From assembly GCF_041596335.1 (NCBI RefSeq), contig NZ_JBFHIT010000019.1:10644-74643 (forward strand): DNA of 64,000 nucleotides, read 5' to 3'. A program made the position numbers and the translations under genes. This document shows, in pieces, positions 45,316-54,299 of this stretch (the stretch's first letter is position 1; each line of letters starts with the position of its first letter). The stretch is from Mangrovibacterium sp041596335. GTDB taxonomy: Bacteria > Bacteroidota > Bacteroidia > Bacteroidales > Prolixibacteraceae. A model generated the notes under the pieces. The model was given only the letters and a program-made list of their open reading frames with translations. It did no database searches and had not been told where the DNA came from.

Positions 45316-45665
45316 CGCCGCGCCTCCATTTCAAATGAAACCGATTCGGCAAACCGCAAGGCGTGGGGTTTGTCAACTTCAACTTTTGCGTAGCTTACCC
45401 GATCGTCCTCTAAAATCATCGACAACAAACTGGACGTTAGAACTTCCAACAATTTAAAATGACCATCCTGAACGAACGCGATCACCTTTTTAGTAATCAC
45501 CTTATAATCGTAAATACCATCAGGTTCATCTTCTTGCAATGCCTCCTCGGACACCTCAACCTCAATTTCCAGATTAATGATTACATCCTGCTTGTTGACT
45601 AACTCATCCGGGTTAAATCCGATGTAGGTCCTGAGCAGCAAATTTTTTACTCTAATTTTTGCCAT
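45312..45665 (-). CDS. folB: Dihydroneopterin aldolase
   Basis: This 117-residue enzyme with a tunnelling fold has the family blocks IRVKNLLLRTYIGFNPDE near the N-terminus, YKVITKKVIAFVQ, LLEVLTSSLLSMIL and the C-terminal AKVEVDKPHALRFAESV. It converts dihydroneopterin to hydroxymethyl-dihydropterin, the substrate of FolK encoded next. A relation to FolX epimerases is possible, but the adjacent folK favours FolB. Confidence 0.9.
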   Translation of the reverse strand: MAKIRVKNLLLRTYIGFNPDELVNKQDVIINLEIEVEVSEEALQEDEPDGIYDYKVITKKVIAFVQDGHFKLLEVLTSSLLSMILEDDRVSYAKVEVDKPHALRFAESVSFEMEARR

Positions 45666-45754
45666 AGTTCTCGTTTGGATCTTTTCCTTTTTAATATCAG
45701 CCTTCTGTTGAGCTTTTCATCCATAACATGAGCCCGTACAAATTGTTTCCCCAA

Positions 45755-46483
45755 TTAGAATGTTTGCCCCAGGTTTTCTCCCCCATCGCAAAATAAAAGC
45801 TGCCCGGTCAGGTGATCATTTTCCAAAATATAATCCAGACTTTTTAGGATCGGGTCTATGCCGCTTGGTTTCTGCATAGGTGTTTTCTTGGCGATCAACC
45901 ACAAATAGGATTCATCTTTATCTTCGGGCGGCAAGGTTGCTCCGGGAGCAATCGCATTGACTCTGATATACGGCGCAAACTCCAATGCTGCCATCTTGCT
46001 AAGCTCCCATAACGCTTTCTTCGATAAGCTGTAGGCTGCATAATCCGACTTACTACTGGTTATTCGGGTATCGACAAAGTTTACAACCACCCCCTTACCA
46101 ACATGCCTTGCCAGATCACGAATGAGCATGAATGGTGCTCGGTAATTAATCATCATCACCCGATCAAGAAAGTCAAAGTGGGTTTCAAAAATCGATGCTC
46201 CTTCAAAAACGGAAGCATTATTGACCAACAAATCCAACTGACCGAATACCTTTAGTACCTCCGGTATCAAGCTTTCAACCGCGAACGGATTTTGCATATT
46301 CGACTGAAAAAGAACAAATTTTTGTTCCGGGTATTTCTTCTGAAGTTCGGTGATCAATTTATTTGCTGCTTTTTCAGACGAATTGTAATGCAAAGCAATA
46401 TCCCATCCCTTCGAGGCTAAGTGAAGCGCAACTTCACGACCTACACGTTTAGCCGATCCTGTAATTAATGCTGTTTGACTCAT
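45755..46483 (-). CDS. Short-chain dehydrogenase, FolM/pteridine-reductase-like
   Basis: This 242-residue NADPH-type SDR has a cofactor motif TGSAKRVG, in which the Arg replaces the third Gly, as in pteridine reductases and E. coli FolM. Further motifs are NNASVFE, the catalytic YSLSK (Tyr-x-x-x-Lys) and the C-terminal LTGQLLFCDGG. Location 90 bp upstream of folB-folK on the same strand supports a role in reducing dihydropterin or dihydrofolate. The reaction is inferred. Confidence 0.8.
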   Translation of the reverse strand: MSQTALITGSAKRVGREVALHLASKGWDIALHYNSSEKAANKLITELQKKYPEQKFVLFQSNMQNPFAVESLIPEVLKVFGQLDLLVNNASVFEGASIFETHFDFLDRVMMINYRAPFMLIRDLARHVGKGVVVNFVDTRITSSKSDYAAYSLSKKALWELSKMAALEFAPYIRVNAIAPGATLPPEDKDESYLWLIAKKTPMQKPSGIDPILKSLDYILENDHLTGQLLFCDGGENLGQTF

Positions 46484-46784
46484 TTTCTGAAATTCTGTGG
46501 ATTTTCGTATTCCGGAACGAATTTAGCAGAACCTAGTGAATTCTGCTTCGGGTAGGTACTCAAAACCCGATGATTATTCATTCTAATTAACAATCAGAAA
46601 AAAAGATAACCATTTTCAACAAATAAGTATATACTTAAACCGAAGTAATTCACCTAAATTTAAATGCGGCGGTTTCATAACTTAAAATACATTTAAGCTA
46701 TGAAACAGCTTTACTATTGAAACCAAAGGCTAAGTAAATTCGGTATATATAAATATCAGTGTTATTCATTTAATCCTTTGAGCT
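46484..46784. other. Intergenic between divergent FolM-like and Usp genes
   Basis: About 300 bp of AT-rich DNA without a gene. It must hold promoters for both directions; the nearest match for the Usp gene is a loose TAATCCTTTG at about 46770. Confidence 0.45.
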
Positions 46785-47885
46785 ATGGAAGAAAAGCTAA
46801 TTACAATTGCCCTTCTCCCCTATTCCAAAGCTGAAATCTTACGTTCACTATTGGAGTCAGAAGGGATAGAATGCCAACTTGAAAACATAAACCTCATACA
46901 AGGAGCTGTTGCTTCGGGAGTAAAAGTAAGAATTTACGAAAAAGACGTTAAGCAAGCCTGGCCAATTCTCGATGAACTACTCGGAAAAGATAATTCCGAG
47001 AAAATCGCGGCAGAGAACACCGTTCTAATTCCGGTCGATTTTTCGGGATATTCGTTTAAAGCCGCATTAATGGCTTTTGAGATTGCACAGAAACTGAATT
47101 CAAAACTCATTTTCTATCATGTCATTCAGCAGCCTGACTTTTTCAGTATGCCTTATTCTGATGTTATGGCTTTTAACACCGGATTGTACGACCATCTGAA
47201 AGAACGGGAAGAATTTGCGAATGAGGAATTTGGCAAATTTCTAAAAAAACTAACCGAATACATCGGCCCAACTAGCTGGAATAAAGTTGATTCTGAGCAC
47301 ATGATAAAGCTAGGTTACCCGGAAGACGATATTCTGTATTTTACCGAAAAACATCCGCCACGACTTATTGTGATGGGAATTAAAGGTCCGAAAGGGGATG
47401 ATATGGATATTATGGGCAGTACAACAGCCGGTGTAATTTACAAATCGAATGTCCCCGTGTTAGTCATTCCTGAGAAGGCTCCTTTACTAAATCTCGCTTC
47501 AATGAAGCATGTGGTATATGCAACCAACTTCGATCAGAAGGATATCGTTTCAATCGACAAGCTTCTCGGGCTGCTTAAACCGTTTAACGCTAAACTCAGT
47601 TGTTTGCACATTGGGCCCGACGCAGCCCGTGATTGGGACGAAGCTAAACTGGAAAGCATGCAGAATTTGTTGAAAAACAAATATCCCGACACACCGATTG
47701 ATTGCATCATTCAGCCCGGGACAGATATTTTAAATGATTTGGAGAGCTTCATAGAGAGCAACAAAATCGACATTCTATCGCTAACCACCCACAAGCGAAA
47801 TATGATTACTAGGATTTTTAATCCGAGTATTGCACGAAAAATGGTGTTTCATGTTAAAACTCCATTGTTGGTTTTCCACTCATAA
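46785..47885 (+). CDS. DUF2007-like domain fused to tandem universal stress domains
   Basis: This 366-residue protein begins with a DUF2007-like module (residues about 1-70: ITIALLPYSKAEILRSLLESEGIECQL, GVKVRIYEKDVKQAWPIL). Two UspA domains follow (about 78-220 and 228-366; TVLIPVDFSGYSFKAAL, GYPEDDILYF, VMGIKGPKGDDMDIMGSTTAGVIYKSNVPVLVIPE). The first Usp half carries the ATP-binding-type GxxGxxxx(S/T) tail, the second a degenerate one. Linking DUF2007 to Usp suggests the module is a small-ligand or stress sensor; two free DUF2007 genes lie at 21.7-22.6 kb. Confidence 0.82.
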   Translation: MEEKLITIALLPYSKAEILRSLLESEGIECQLENINLIQGAVASGVKVRIYEKDVKQAWPILDELLGKDNSEKIAAENTVLIPVDFSGYSFKAALMAFEIAQKLNSKLIFYHVIQQPDFFSMPYSDVMAFNTGLYDHLKEREEFANEEFGKFLKKLTEYIGPTSWNKVDSEHMIKLGYPEDDILYFTEKHPPRLIVMGIKGPKGDDMDIMGSTTAGVIYKSNVPVLVIPEKAPLLNLASMKHVVYATNFDQKDIVSIDKLLGLLKPFNAKLSCLHIGPDAARDWDEAKLESMQNLLKNKYPDTPIDCIIQPGTDILNDLESFIESNKIDILSLTTHKRNMITRIFNPSIARKMVFHVKTPLLVFHS

Positions 47886-47929
47886 AAACAATAGATCCGG
47901 TCAACTTGACCGGATCTATTGTTTTATGA
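47884..47929. terminator. Bidirectional terminator between Usp gene and ribE
   Basis: A near-perfect palindrome (AACAATAGATCCGGTCAA with TTGACCGGATCTATTGTT) with A-rich and T-rich flanks lies between the convergent genes. Confidence 0.85.
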
Positions 47930-47945
47930 TCGTCTTCTGATTCGA

Positions 47946-48554
47946 CTATTTGAATGTCGCCAGCTTTGCCAGATACTTCCCAATAATATCAAATTCGAGA
48001 TTAATTACGGTACCCTCCTTAAAAGTATGAAAGTTCGTTTCCTGATAAGTGTATGGAATGATGGCCACCTGAAATGAATTGTCTTTTGAATTCACAACAG
48101 TCAGACTCACGCCATTTACGGTCACCGAACCCTTTTCAACAGTCATATATCCTTGTTGCGCCATCGATTTATCAAACTCGTACTCAAACGTGAAATACCA
48201 GCTACCATCAGCCTCTTCAACTTTTTTGCAAACCGCAGTTTGGTCAACATGCCCCTGAACAATGTGTCCGTCTAACCGGCCGTTCATCATCATGCTTCGT
48301 TCCAGGTTCACCTTTGACCCAACCTCGAGATATCCCAAATTGGTTTTCAAAATTGTTTCCTTAATGGCCGTTACAGTATAGGTTTTCGCCTCTTGATCCA
48401 GTTTTACAACGGTCAAACAAACGCCATTATGCGACAAACTCTGGTCAATTTTTAACTCGTTAACGAAAGGACAGGTCAGGGTAAAATGGTAGTTTTCCTT
48501 TTCCCGTTCAATGGCTTTTACAACGCCATAAGCTTCAACTATTCCTGAAAACAT
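47946..48554 (-). CDS. ribE: Riboflavin synthase alpha chain
   Basis: This 202-residue enzyme has two lumazine-binding repeats: the start MFSGIVEAYGVV, NGVCLTVV in the first and NGVSLTVVNSKD in the second, with DGHIVQGHVDQT between. It converts two molecules of 6,7-dimethyl-8-ribityllumazine to riboflavin. No FMN riboswitch is recognisable in the 370 bp upstream. Confidence 0.95.
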   Translation of the reverse strand: MFSGIVEAYGVVKAIEREKENYHFTLTCPFVNELKIDQSLSHNGVCLTVVKLDQEAKTYTVTAIKETILKTNLGYLEVGSKVNLERSMMMNGRLDGHIVQGHVDQTAVCKKVEEADGSWYFTFEYEFDKSMAQQGYMTVEKGSVTVNGVSLTVVNSKDNSFQVAIIPYTYQETNFHTFKEGTVINLEFDIIGKYLAKLATFK

Positions 48555-48927
48555 GTTAATTGCTTTTTTAATTTGGGCGAATTTACCGAAAAGCTGTCAA
48601 TCGAAAAAATATAAGCCTTCTTTTAAACCAAAACTCAAATGCGTCCCAATCTGATGGAATTCAGGACCCAACGTTTAATAATGGCTTTCGTACTAAAAAC
48701 ATACGAACCACAAACTTGTGAAACGATACTCCATCACCATCGGGAAAAATGCTTTCCATTAGGGTTTTAATCTATTGAACTCTATAAGTCGGCTAAAATT
48801 TGACAGAACAGCCCTGCGGCTGGAATCTTCCATTTTTTTTGAATTTTGTATTATTAAGCATTCTCCATACGATATCCGATAAGAATAACTAACTTCAGCT
48901 AATGTTAGTTAGCTTATCTACAACGAC
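48555..48927. other. Intergenic between divergent ribE and PAS kinase gene
   Basis: About 370 bp without a gene. TTTTG at 48844 and an AT-rich tract precede the kinase gene, but no clean -7 box is found. No riboswitch-like conserved core was recognised on either strand. Confidence 0.45.
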
Positions 48928-50211
48928 ATGACAAGTACGACGATTAAATCAGCAATAATTTTGTCAGCCGGGTTCTTAGTCGGGGTAATTGGTATATTCC
49001 TAATTTCAATTTCCTATTGGAATCTGGAGCCCATCAAATCAATTGGTCATAACTCGATCGTGTTTCCGGCTTTATTGGGTGGCTTGGCCGGTCTTGCGAT
49101 TGCTTTCCTGCTTATGAAAACCAGTCGGCAAAACAAGGAACTTAAAGCCAATGAATTAAAATTGCGTACGCTAATTGACCTGTCGCTGGATGGTATTTAT
49201 CTTGAGAATGAACAAGGTGATATACTCGATTGCAATACAGCCGGACATGAAATGTTTGGTTACTCCCGGGAAGAAATGTTACGACTCAACATTCGCGATC
49301 TAGTACCTCCCGAATTTTCCCAACAGATTCCTGAGACCATCCCGGACGAAATGGCAACTGGCGATTTTTATCTGGAACGGGAAAACAGAAAGAAAGATGG
49401 CAGCCTCTTTCCAACCGAGATCAATACGAAATTTGTCGAACTGAACGGAAAAAAAAGATTGATTGCGTATGTGCGCGACAATACAAAGCAAAAAAAATCG
49501 GAAGCTGCCTTAAAAGAAGTAATTGCAACAAAAAATAAGCTTTTTTCGATTATCGGTCACGATCTTAAAGGATCACTGGCCACCATAAAGGGCTTCAGCG
49601 ATCTACTACTAGTTGACAGCAGTCTCTCAAGCGATGACACGCGCAATTATCTGCAATACATACAAGGAGCGGCAACACAAGCAAACACGTTGTTAGAAAA
49701 CTTACTTAATTGGGCACTAATTCAAACTGACCGAGTCCGTTTTTCCCCGATTCAATTATCGCTCAAATCAATTGTCGCTGCTGTCTTTAGCCAAATTGGC
49801 GATCAGGCAAATTCAAAAAAAATCGATCTAATTTGTAATATCGATGCCAACTCGATGGTTTGGGCCGATGAAGCAATGCTCAGAACCATACTTCGAAATC
49901 TTCTGGCAAATGCTATTAAGTACTCTTACCCCGATGGACAAATCAAGATAGAAGAAGAGATGCAAGAAAACAAGCATGTGATCTCAATCGTTGATCAGGG
50001 AATGGGGATGACCTCCGATACCATCGAGAATCTGTTTAAAAGTTGTAGTCGACCCAAAACGATTCCCGGCACCAATAATGAAATTGGAACCGGGCTGGGA
50101 TTAATCATTTGTAAGGAGTTTGCGGAAAAACACAATGGAAGCATTCGCGTTGATTCTACCCCGGGAAAAGGAACGACTTTCCACATCGAATTACCGATTA
50201 GCCAAAACTAA
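48928..50211 (+). CDS. PAS-domain sensor histidine kinase
   Basis: This 427-residue kinase has two membrane helices (about 10-32 and 42-64) with a very short periplasmic loop, then a PAS domain (about 78-190; LIDLSLDGIYLENEQGDIL...NTAGHEMFGYSREEM). The H-box is SIIGHDLKGSLATI with His211, and the HATPase domain has VDQGMGMTSDTI and GTGLGLIICKEFAEKH. No response regulator is adjacent, so it is an orphan kinase. The 3' end overlaps the convergent RluA-type gene by 4 bp (shared CTAA). Confidence 0.92.
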   Translation: MTSTTIKSAIILSAGFLVGVIGIFLISISYWNLEPIKSIGHNSIVFPALLGGLAGLAIAFLLMKTSRQNKELKANELKLRTLIDLSLDGIYLENEQGDILDCNTAGHEMFGYSREEMLRLNIRDLVPPEFSQQIPETIPDEMATGDFYLERENRKKDGSLFPTEINTKFVELNGKKRLIAYVRDNTKQKKSEAALKEVIATKNKLFSIIGHDLKGSLATIKGFSDLLLVDSSLSSDDTRNYLQYIQGAATQANTLLENLLNWALIQTDRVRFSPIQLSLKSIVAAVFSQIGDQANSKKIDLICNIDANSMVWADEAMLRTILRNLLANAIKYSYPDGQIKIEEEMQENKHVISIVDQGMGMTSDTIENLFKSCSRPKTIPGTNNEIGTGLGLIICKEFAEKHNGSIRVDSTPGKGTTFHIELPISQN

Positions 50212-51152
50212 AAGAGTTTCAAGAAACTACCGGGAATTGACGTTTCGAAACGGAACATCTTTCCGGTTATGGGATGACGGAATGCCAATACCCATGCATG
50301 CAGCCCAAGTCGTCCGAGTGGATTTGATGTTGATCCGTACTTTTTATCTCCAACAATCGGATGTTCCAAGTCCTTCAGGTGAACCCGAATTTGGTTTTTA
50401 CGACCTGTCTCCAAATTAACTTTCAACAACGAATAGCTTTCGTTGCTCTTCAAGGTTGAATAATGTGTGATTGCTTGCTGCCCGCGCTCCGGGTCTTGAG
50501 TTGAATAAACAATGAACGCTTTACTTTCGAACAAATAAGATGTATGAGTTCCTTGTTGCGGATCGAGTTGGCCATCAATTACAGCCAAATAACTACGCTC
50601 GGCAATGGTTTGTTTCCACGACTCCTGCAGCAGTCCCTGCATTTCTTTGCTTTTCGCAAACATCATCAGACCACTGGTTTCCCGGTCTAAACGGTGTACA
50701 ATGAATATTTTATTTGTTTTATGCTGCTCTTTCACATAGTTACTGAGCATGCTGTAAACAGTATCCCGCTTCTCCTTGTCGGTGGCAATTGTCAACAAAC
50801 CTGCGTTTTTATTCACCACAATCAAATCCTTGTCTTCATACACAACGACAACGCCGCGCAGCTGGCTGGTTGCCGGACCTGGTTTACGGCTAAGCTCTAC
50901 CGTATTCCCTGGTTTCAATAAATGGTTGAATTGACTTATTGCTGTTCCATTCACTAAAACTTGCTTTTTCTTTAGCATGGTTTTAATGTTGTCGCGGTTC
51001 TTATGGGGTAATTGTTCAATTAAAAACTTCATCAACTCCTGATCTTGTTTCACTTTGAACTGAATATTTCTTGGTTTCTCGGTACGAGATGACTTATCAC
51101 CCTCTTTCTGTTGTTTCATTATCATTTTCAATTTTTGGCCAGATTGACCCAT
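50208..51152 (-). CDS. RluA-family RNA pseudouridine synthase
   Basis: This 314-residue protein has an N-terminal S4 domain (LIEQLPHKNRDNIKTMLKKKQVLVNG, about 40-100) and a catalytic domain with HRLDRETSGLMMFAKS, in which the Asp is the nucleophile. NQIRVHLKDLEHPIVGDKKYG is the second hallmark. It isomerises uridine to pseudouridine in rRNA or tRNA. The first 25 residues are basic and low in structure; internal Met codons allow a slightly shorter start. Confidence 0.92.
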   Translation of the reverse strand: MGQSGQKLKMIMKQQKEGDKSSRTEKPRNIQFKVKQDQELMKFLIEQLPHKNRDNIKTMLKKKQVLVNGTAISQFNHLLKPGNTVELSRKPGPATSQLRGVVVVYEDKDLIVVNKNAGLLTIATDKEKRDTVYSMLSNYVKEQHKTNKIFIVHRLDRETSGLMMFAKSKEMQGLLQESWKQTIAERSYLAVIDGQLDPQQGTHTSYLFESKAFIVYSTQDPERGQQAITHYSTLKSNESYSLLKVNLETGRKNQIRVHLKDLEHPIVGDKKYGSTSNPLGRLGLHAWVLAFRHPITGKMFRFETSIPGSFLKLF

Positions 51153-51166
51153 TCAACCAACCGGGA

Positions 51167-51174
51167 CAAAGATA
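51167..51174 (-). promoter_or_regulatory. -7 promoter box of the pseudouridine synthase gene
   Basis: TATCTTTG on the minus strand matches TAnnTTTG exactly, 14 nt before the ATG; the leader would be under 10 nt. No -33 TTG at normal spacing. Confidence 0.4.
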
Positions 51175-51244
51175 AAGGTATTCTTCATTCTTTTTAGACC
51201 TAAAATAACCAATTGTTTCACGTGAAAACATGCCCTTTTTTAAA

Positions 51245-51278
51245 CAAAAAACGAGCTCTGCGACTGCAAAGCTCGTTT
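51245..51278 (-). terminator. Intrinsic terminator of galE
   Basis: AAACGAGCT pairs with AGCTCGTTT over a 12-nt loop and runs into TTTTTTGTTT on the minus strand, 50 bp after the galE stop. Confidence 0.8.
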
Positions 51279-51327
51279 AAAATAACTTATCACAAGACCA
51301 TATCGGCCTGGCTACATGGCTATTAGC

Positions 51328-52356
51328 CTATTCAATTCCGCGAACTCGTTTTTCCCAATTCCAAGCCGACAGAAGTGTTTCCTCTAAACCAGTCTCGGCT
51401 TTCCAGCCCAATTCCTCATTCGCATAGCTCGTGTCGGCCCATATTTTAACTATGTCGCCCGCTCTTCGGTCAACAATCTTGTAATTCAATTTCACTCCGG
51501 TAACTTTTTCAAAACCTTTTACAATTTCGAGCACTGAATAACCATTCCCGGTTCCCAGGTTGAAAATTTCGTACCCGGCTTTGTTTTTATTGGTCAACAA
51601 GCGTTCAATCGCCACCACATGCGCTTTGGCCAGGTCAACTACATTAATATAATCACGAATAGCTGATCCGTCGGGAGTGTCATAATCATCACCAAATACC
51701 TTTAGTTCACCACGCAAACCTGCGGCTGCCTGGGTGATAAATGGAACGAGGTTTTGTGGAACCCCCAAAGGCAATTCACCAATTAAAGCAGATGGATGCG
51801 CTCCGATCGGGTTGAAATATCGCAACGCGATTCCCTTGATTTGCGGATAGGCGCGAATGCTGTCACTCAGGATATCTTCGTTTACACGCTTTGTATTTCC
51901 GTAGGGTGACTCCGCATCCTGACGAGGAGTTTTTTCAGTAACAGGCAATACATCGGGTTGCCCGTAAACAGTACATGACGATGAAAAAACGATATTCGAA
52001 ATATTGTATTTCAACTGACAATCCAGAATATTCATCAGTGACACCAGGTTATTCCGGTAATAATGCAACGGAATTTGAACAGATTCGCCAACCGCTTTTG
52101 AAGCCGCAAAGTGAATAATCGCTTCTATGTCGGTATGCTTGCTGAAAAATTCATCAGTTTTTGCTGTATCAGCCAGATTCAACTGTTCAAACTCAGGCTT
52201 TACACCCGTAATTTTCTCAATATTCGCCAATACTTCGATACTCGAATTCGACAAATCATCAACGATTACTACCGAATAGCCTGACTGTTGCAGTTCAACA
52301 ACGGTGTGCGAACCAATATAACCGGTTCCACCGGTTACCAGTATTTTAGATGCCAT
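51328..52356 (-). CDS. galE: UDP-glucose 4-epimerase
   Basis: From the ATG at 52356 it has 342 residues; the longer frame from 52389 adds a run of Lys/Ile unlike the family. It is an extended SDR with the NAD motif GGTGYIGSH, catalytic Ser in SSSCTVYG and Tyr-x-x-x-Lys in YGNTK. The GalE-specific RYFNPIGAHPSALIGE and LGTGNGYSVLEIV are both present. It interconverts UDP-glucose and UDP-galactose, for galactose use or surface polysaccharide. Confidence 0.95.
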   Translation of the reverse strand: MASKILVTGGTGYIGSHTVVELQQSGYSVVIVDDLSNSSIEVLANIEKITGVKPEFEQLNLADTAKTDEFFSKHTDIEAIIHFAASKAVGESVQIPLHYYRNNLVSLMNILDCQLKYNISNIVFSSSCTVYGQPDVLPVTEKTPRQDAESPYGNTKRVNEDILSDSIRAYPQIKGIALRYFNPIGAHPSALIGELPLGVPQNLVPFITQAAAGLRGELKVFGDDYDTPDGSAIRDYINVVDLAKAHVVAIERLLTNKNKAGYEIFNLGTGNGYSVLEIVKGFEKVTGVKLNYKIVDRRAGDIVKIWADTSYANEELGWKAETGLEETLLSAWNWEKRVRGIE

Positions 52357-52483
52357 AAATTTGATTTTAATTTTAGACCAAAGTAACAAATAATTGGTCG
52401 AATTCTAACTAGTTATCGCGGGCTGGCAGGGCATACTTGACATAAAAGACTAACAAGTCATTCAATCTGTTGAAAACTTTCTG

Positions 52484-52514
52484 TTGGCTGCGCATTAATT
52501 TTTCCTTATTTTTG
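52484..52514 (+). promoter_or_regulatory. Promoter of the HU-SPOR gene
   Basis: TTG (52484-52486), a 20-nt spacer, then TATTTTTG (52507-52514) match both Bacteroidota promoter elements at ideal spacing; the start codon follows 19 nt later. Confidence 0.6.
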
Positions 52515-52533
52515 AATCCAAACACGAGAGTCT

Positions 52534-53481
52534 GTGGAATTATTAGCCTACATCAAAGAATTACTTTTACTGAATGACTGTGTGATCATTCCGGGTTTTG
52601 GTGGCTTTGTAACCAATTACAAGCAAGCCGGATTGCATGCAGCTCAATTCACGCCCCCGGAGAAATCAGTTAGTTTTAACAAAAAGCTAAATTTCAACGA
52701 CGGGCTATTGATCAACCATGTCGCATCGATAGAAGGATTGAACTACATAGCGGCACGTAAAAAAGTTAACCTGATGGTTCAGGAATTGACTTACCGCTTA
52801 ACTGATGGTGAAGAGATTATCCTTAACGGTCTTGGAACGCTAAAATACGATGAGCAGCAACACCTGTCCTTCACTCCAAAAGTTGAAGGAAATTTAAACC
52901 TCGACGCATTCGGACTAGGTACTTTCACTTACGAGAGTTTGTTTTCTCGTCAGGTCGCCCGCAAAGCCATATCTCAACAGGAACGCCAGGCAGTGGAAGT
53001 AATCTTCCAGAAACGCAGTTTGAAAAAAGTATTGGTGGCCATTCCGCTCCTTTTTGCCTTAGCTGTCATCCCTCTGAAAAACAATACAACACACATCCTA
53101 AAATCAGATCTGAGCAGCATTCGCGAAATGATGATGCCATCTGCCAGTCCGTCTGTTGCAACTACAACAGAAGTTGCTGAAGTGTATTTTTCGGAAGCTA
53201 AAACGCAAGACATCGCTGAGACTCAGACCGAAGAAATCGAAGCAGCCACACCTGCCCGTTATTTCCTGATCGTGGGAAGTTTCAGGGATGAGGAAAATGC
53301 CCAAACATTTATCAACCAACTCGATAAGAAGGGATTTCAGGGAACAAACCTTGGCGTTATTAAAGGATTACACTACATTTCACTGGGTGGGTTCAGCCAA
53401 ATTGAAGAAGCATTGGAAGCTCGTAAAAATTACGCCTCACAATCCTTCGGATCCGGGGCATGGATTTACAAGAAAATTTGA
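52534..53481 (+). CDS. HU/CCDC81-like DNA-binding-fold protein with membrane helix and SPOR domain
   Basis: This 315-residue protein starts at GTG 52534, the only start that keeps the conserved ELLAYIKELLLLNDCVIIPGFGGFV. Residues about 1-140 are the two HU-like units of Bacteroidota CCDC81-type proteins (GLLINHVASIEG, EIILNGLGTLKYDE). A membrane helix (about 167-183; VLVAIPLLFALAVIPL) and a linker lead to a C-terminal SPOR domain (about 240-312; YFLIVGSFRDEENAQTFINQL, YISLGGF) that binds denuded septal peptidoglycan. Topology puts the HU part inside and SPOR outside, so it may bridge chromosome or cytoplasmic partners to the division site (inference). Confidence 0.85.
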   Translation: MELLAYIKELLLLNDCVIIPGFGGFVTNYKQAGLHAAQFTPPEKSVSFNKKLNFNDGLLINHVASIEGLNYIAARKKVNLMVQELTYRLTDGEEIILNGLGTLKYDEQQHLSFTPKVEGNLNLDAFGLGTFTYESLFSRQVARKAISQQERQAVEVIFQKRSLKKVLVAIPLLFALAVIPLKNNTTHILKSDLSSIREMMMPSASPSVATTTEVAEVYFSEAKTQDIAETQTEEIEAATPARYFLIVGSFRDEENAQTFINQLDKKGFQGTNLGVIKGLHYISLGGFSQIEEALEARKNYASQSFGSGAWIYKKI

Positions 53482-53500
53482 TCTTAACATCATTATAGCC

Positions 53501-53529
53501 AAAAAAAGCCTCGATTCGGGGCTTTTTTT
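53501..53529. terminator. Bidirectional terminator
   Basis: AAAAAAAGCC pairs with GGCTTTTTTT around a short CG-rich loop, between the convergent HU-SPOR and F420-reductase-like genes. Confidence 0.85.
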
Positions 53530-53533
53530 TCTT

Positions 53534-54181
53534 TCATTTTATCAGCTTAAAGGCATACTCCCAATCATGGCGCAAAAATCCGGGAATGCACCATAGAGCA
53601 GCTAGCATTTCAATTGGACCAGCGGCCTCAACACCACCCATATCAACACAATCCCATCCAAATTGACCTAAAATAACTTTCACATCATTTTTCGCTTTTT
53701 CGCTATTCCCACAAATGCACATCGTTGGCCTTCCGCCTTTCAAATTCGGATCGACCATGAGTGAATTTCCAACACTATTGAAGGCTTTCACAAAGTTGAT
53801 ACGAGCATATTTCGACTGAAGATGCTCCATCAACGAAGAGTTTCGTGAAGTAAAATATTGAAGAACACCATTTTTAGGAGACTCATTACTAATCGGATTG
53901 CAGGTATCAATCACCGTTTTTTCGTGCAGAGTCGCGGCTCCGGCTAAGTCGAGAACAAACTCGGCCGCACTACCTTTTACAGCCAACACCAAAAGATCGC
54001 CAAAACGGGCAGCTTCTTCAAAACTACCAACCGATGCATTCTCCCCTGCTCCACTCAACCAATCCTCCAGATTTTGCGCCTGTCGTGTCCCAATCATCAC
54101 CTGGTAACCATACTTGAGGAAACCATTGGCTAAGACTCGTCCCACAATTCCCGACCCCAATACACCTATCCGATTTCTCAT
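53534..54181 (-). CDS. NADPH-dependent F420 reductase-like protein
   Basis: From the ATG at 54181 it has 215 residues; the TTG start at 54208 is less likely. It has an N-terminal dinucleotide fold (IGVLGSGIVGRVLANGFLKYGYQV) with MIGTRQ, in which the Arg after the second strand favours NADPH. FVKAFNSVGNSLM matches the FNO/F420-reductase family often annotated as NAD(P)-binding oxidoreductase. The organism group is not known for F420, so another electron acceptor is probable. A single gene. Confidence 0.82.
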   Translation of the reverse strand: MRNRIGVLGSGIVGRVLANGFLKYGYQVMIGTRQAQNLEDWLSGAGENASVGSFEEAARFGDLLVLAVKGSAAEFVLDLAGAATLHEKTVIDTCNPISNESPKNGVLQYFTSRNSSLMEHLQSKYARINFVKAFNSVGNSLMVDPNLKGGRPTMCICGNSEKAKNDVKVILGQFGWDCVDMGGVEAAGPIEMLAALWCIPGFLRHDWEYAFKLIK

Positions 54182-54299
54182 CACGTTTAATTTTACTTTG
54201 TTTGACAATAATGCCTACGACAATTTTTACGCACTTTCTCATATTAAGTTAATCCCGGATAAATTGAAGATTAGTATCTTCATCTTCAAATTAAAAACC

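Noticed and set aside
48555..48700. FMN riboswitch upstream of ribE
   Set aside because: The conserved RFN core sequences were looked for and not seen.
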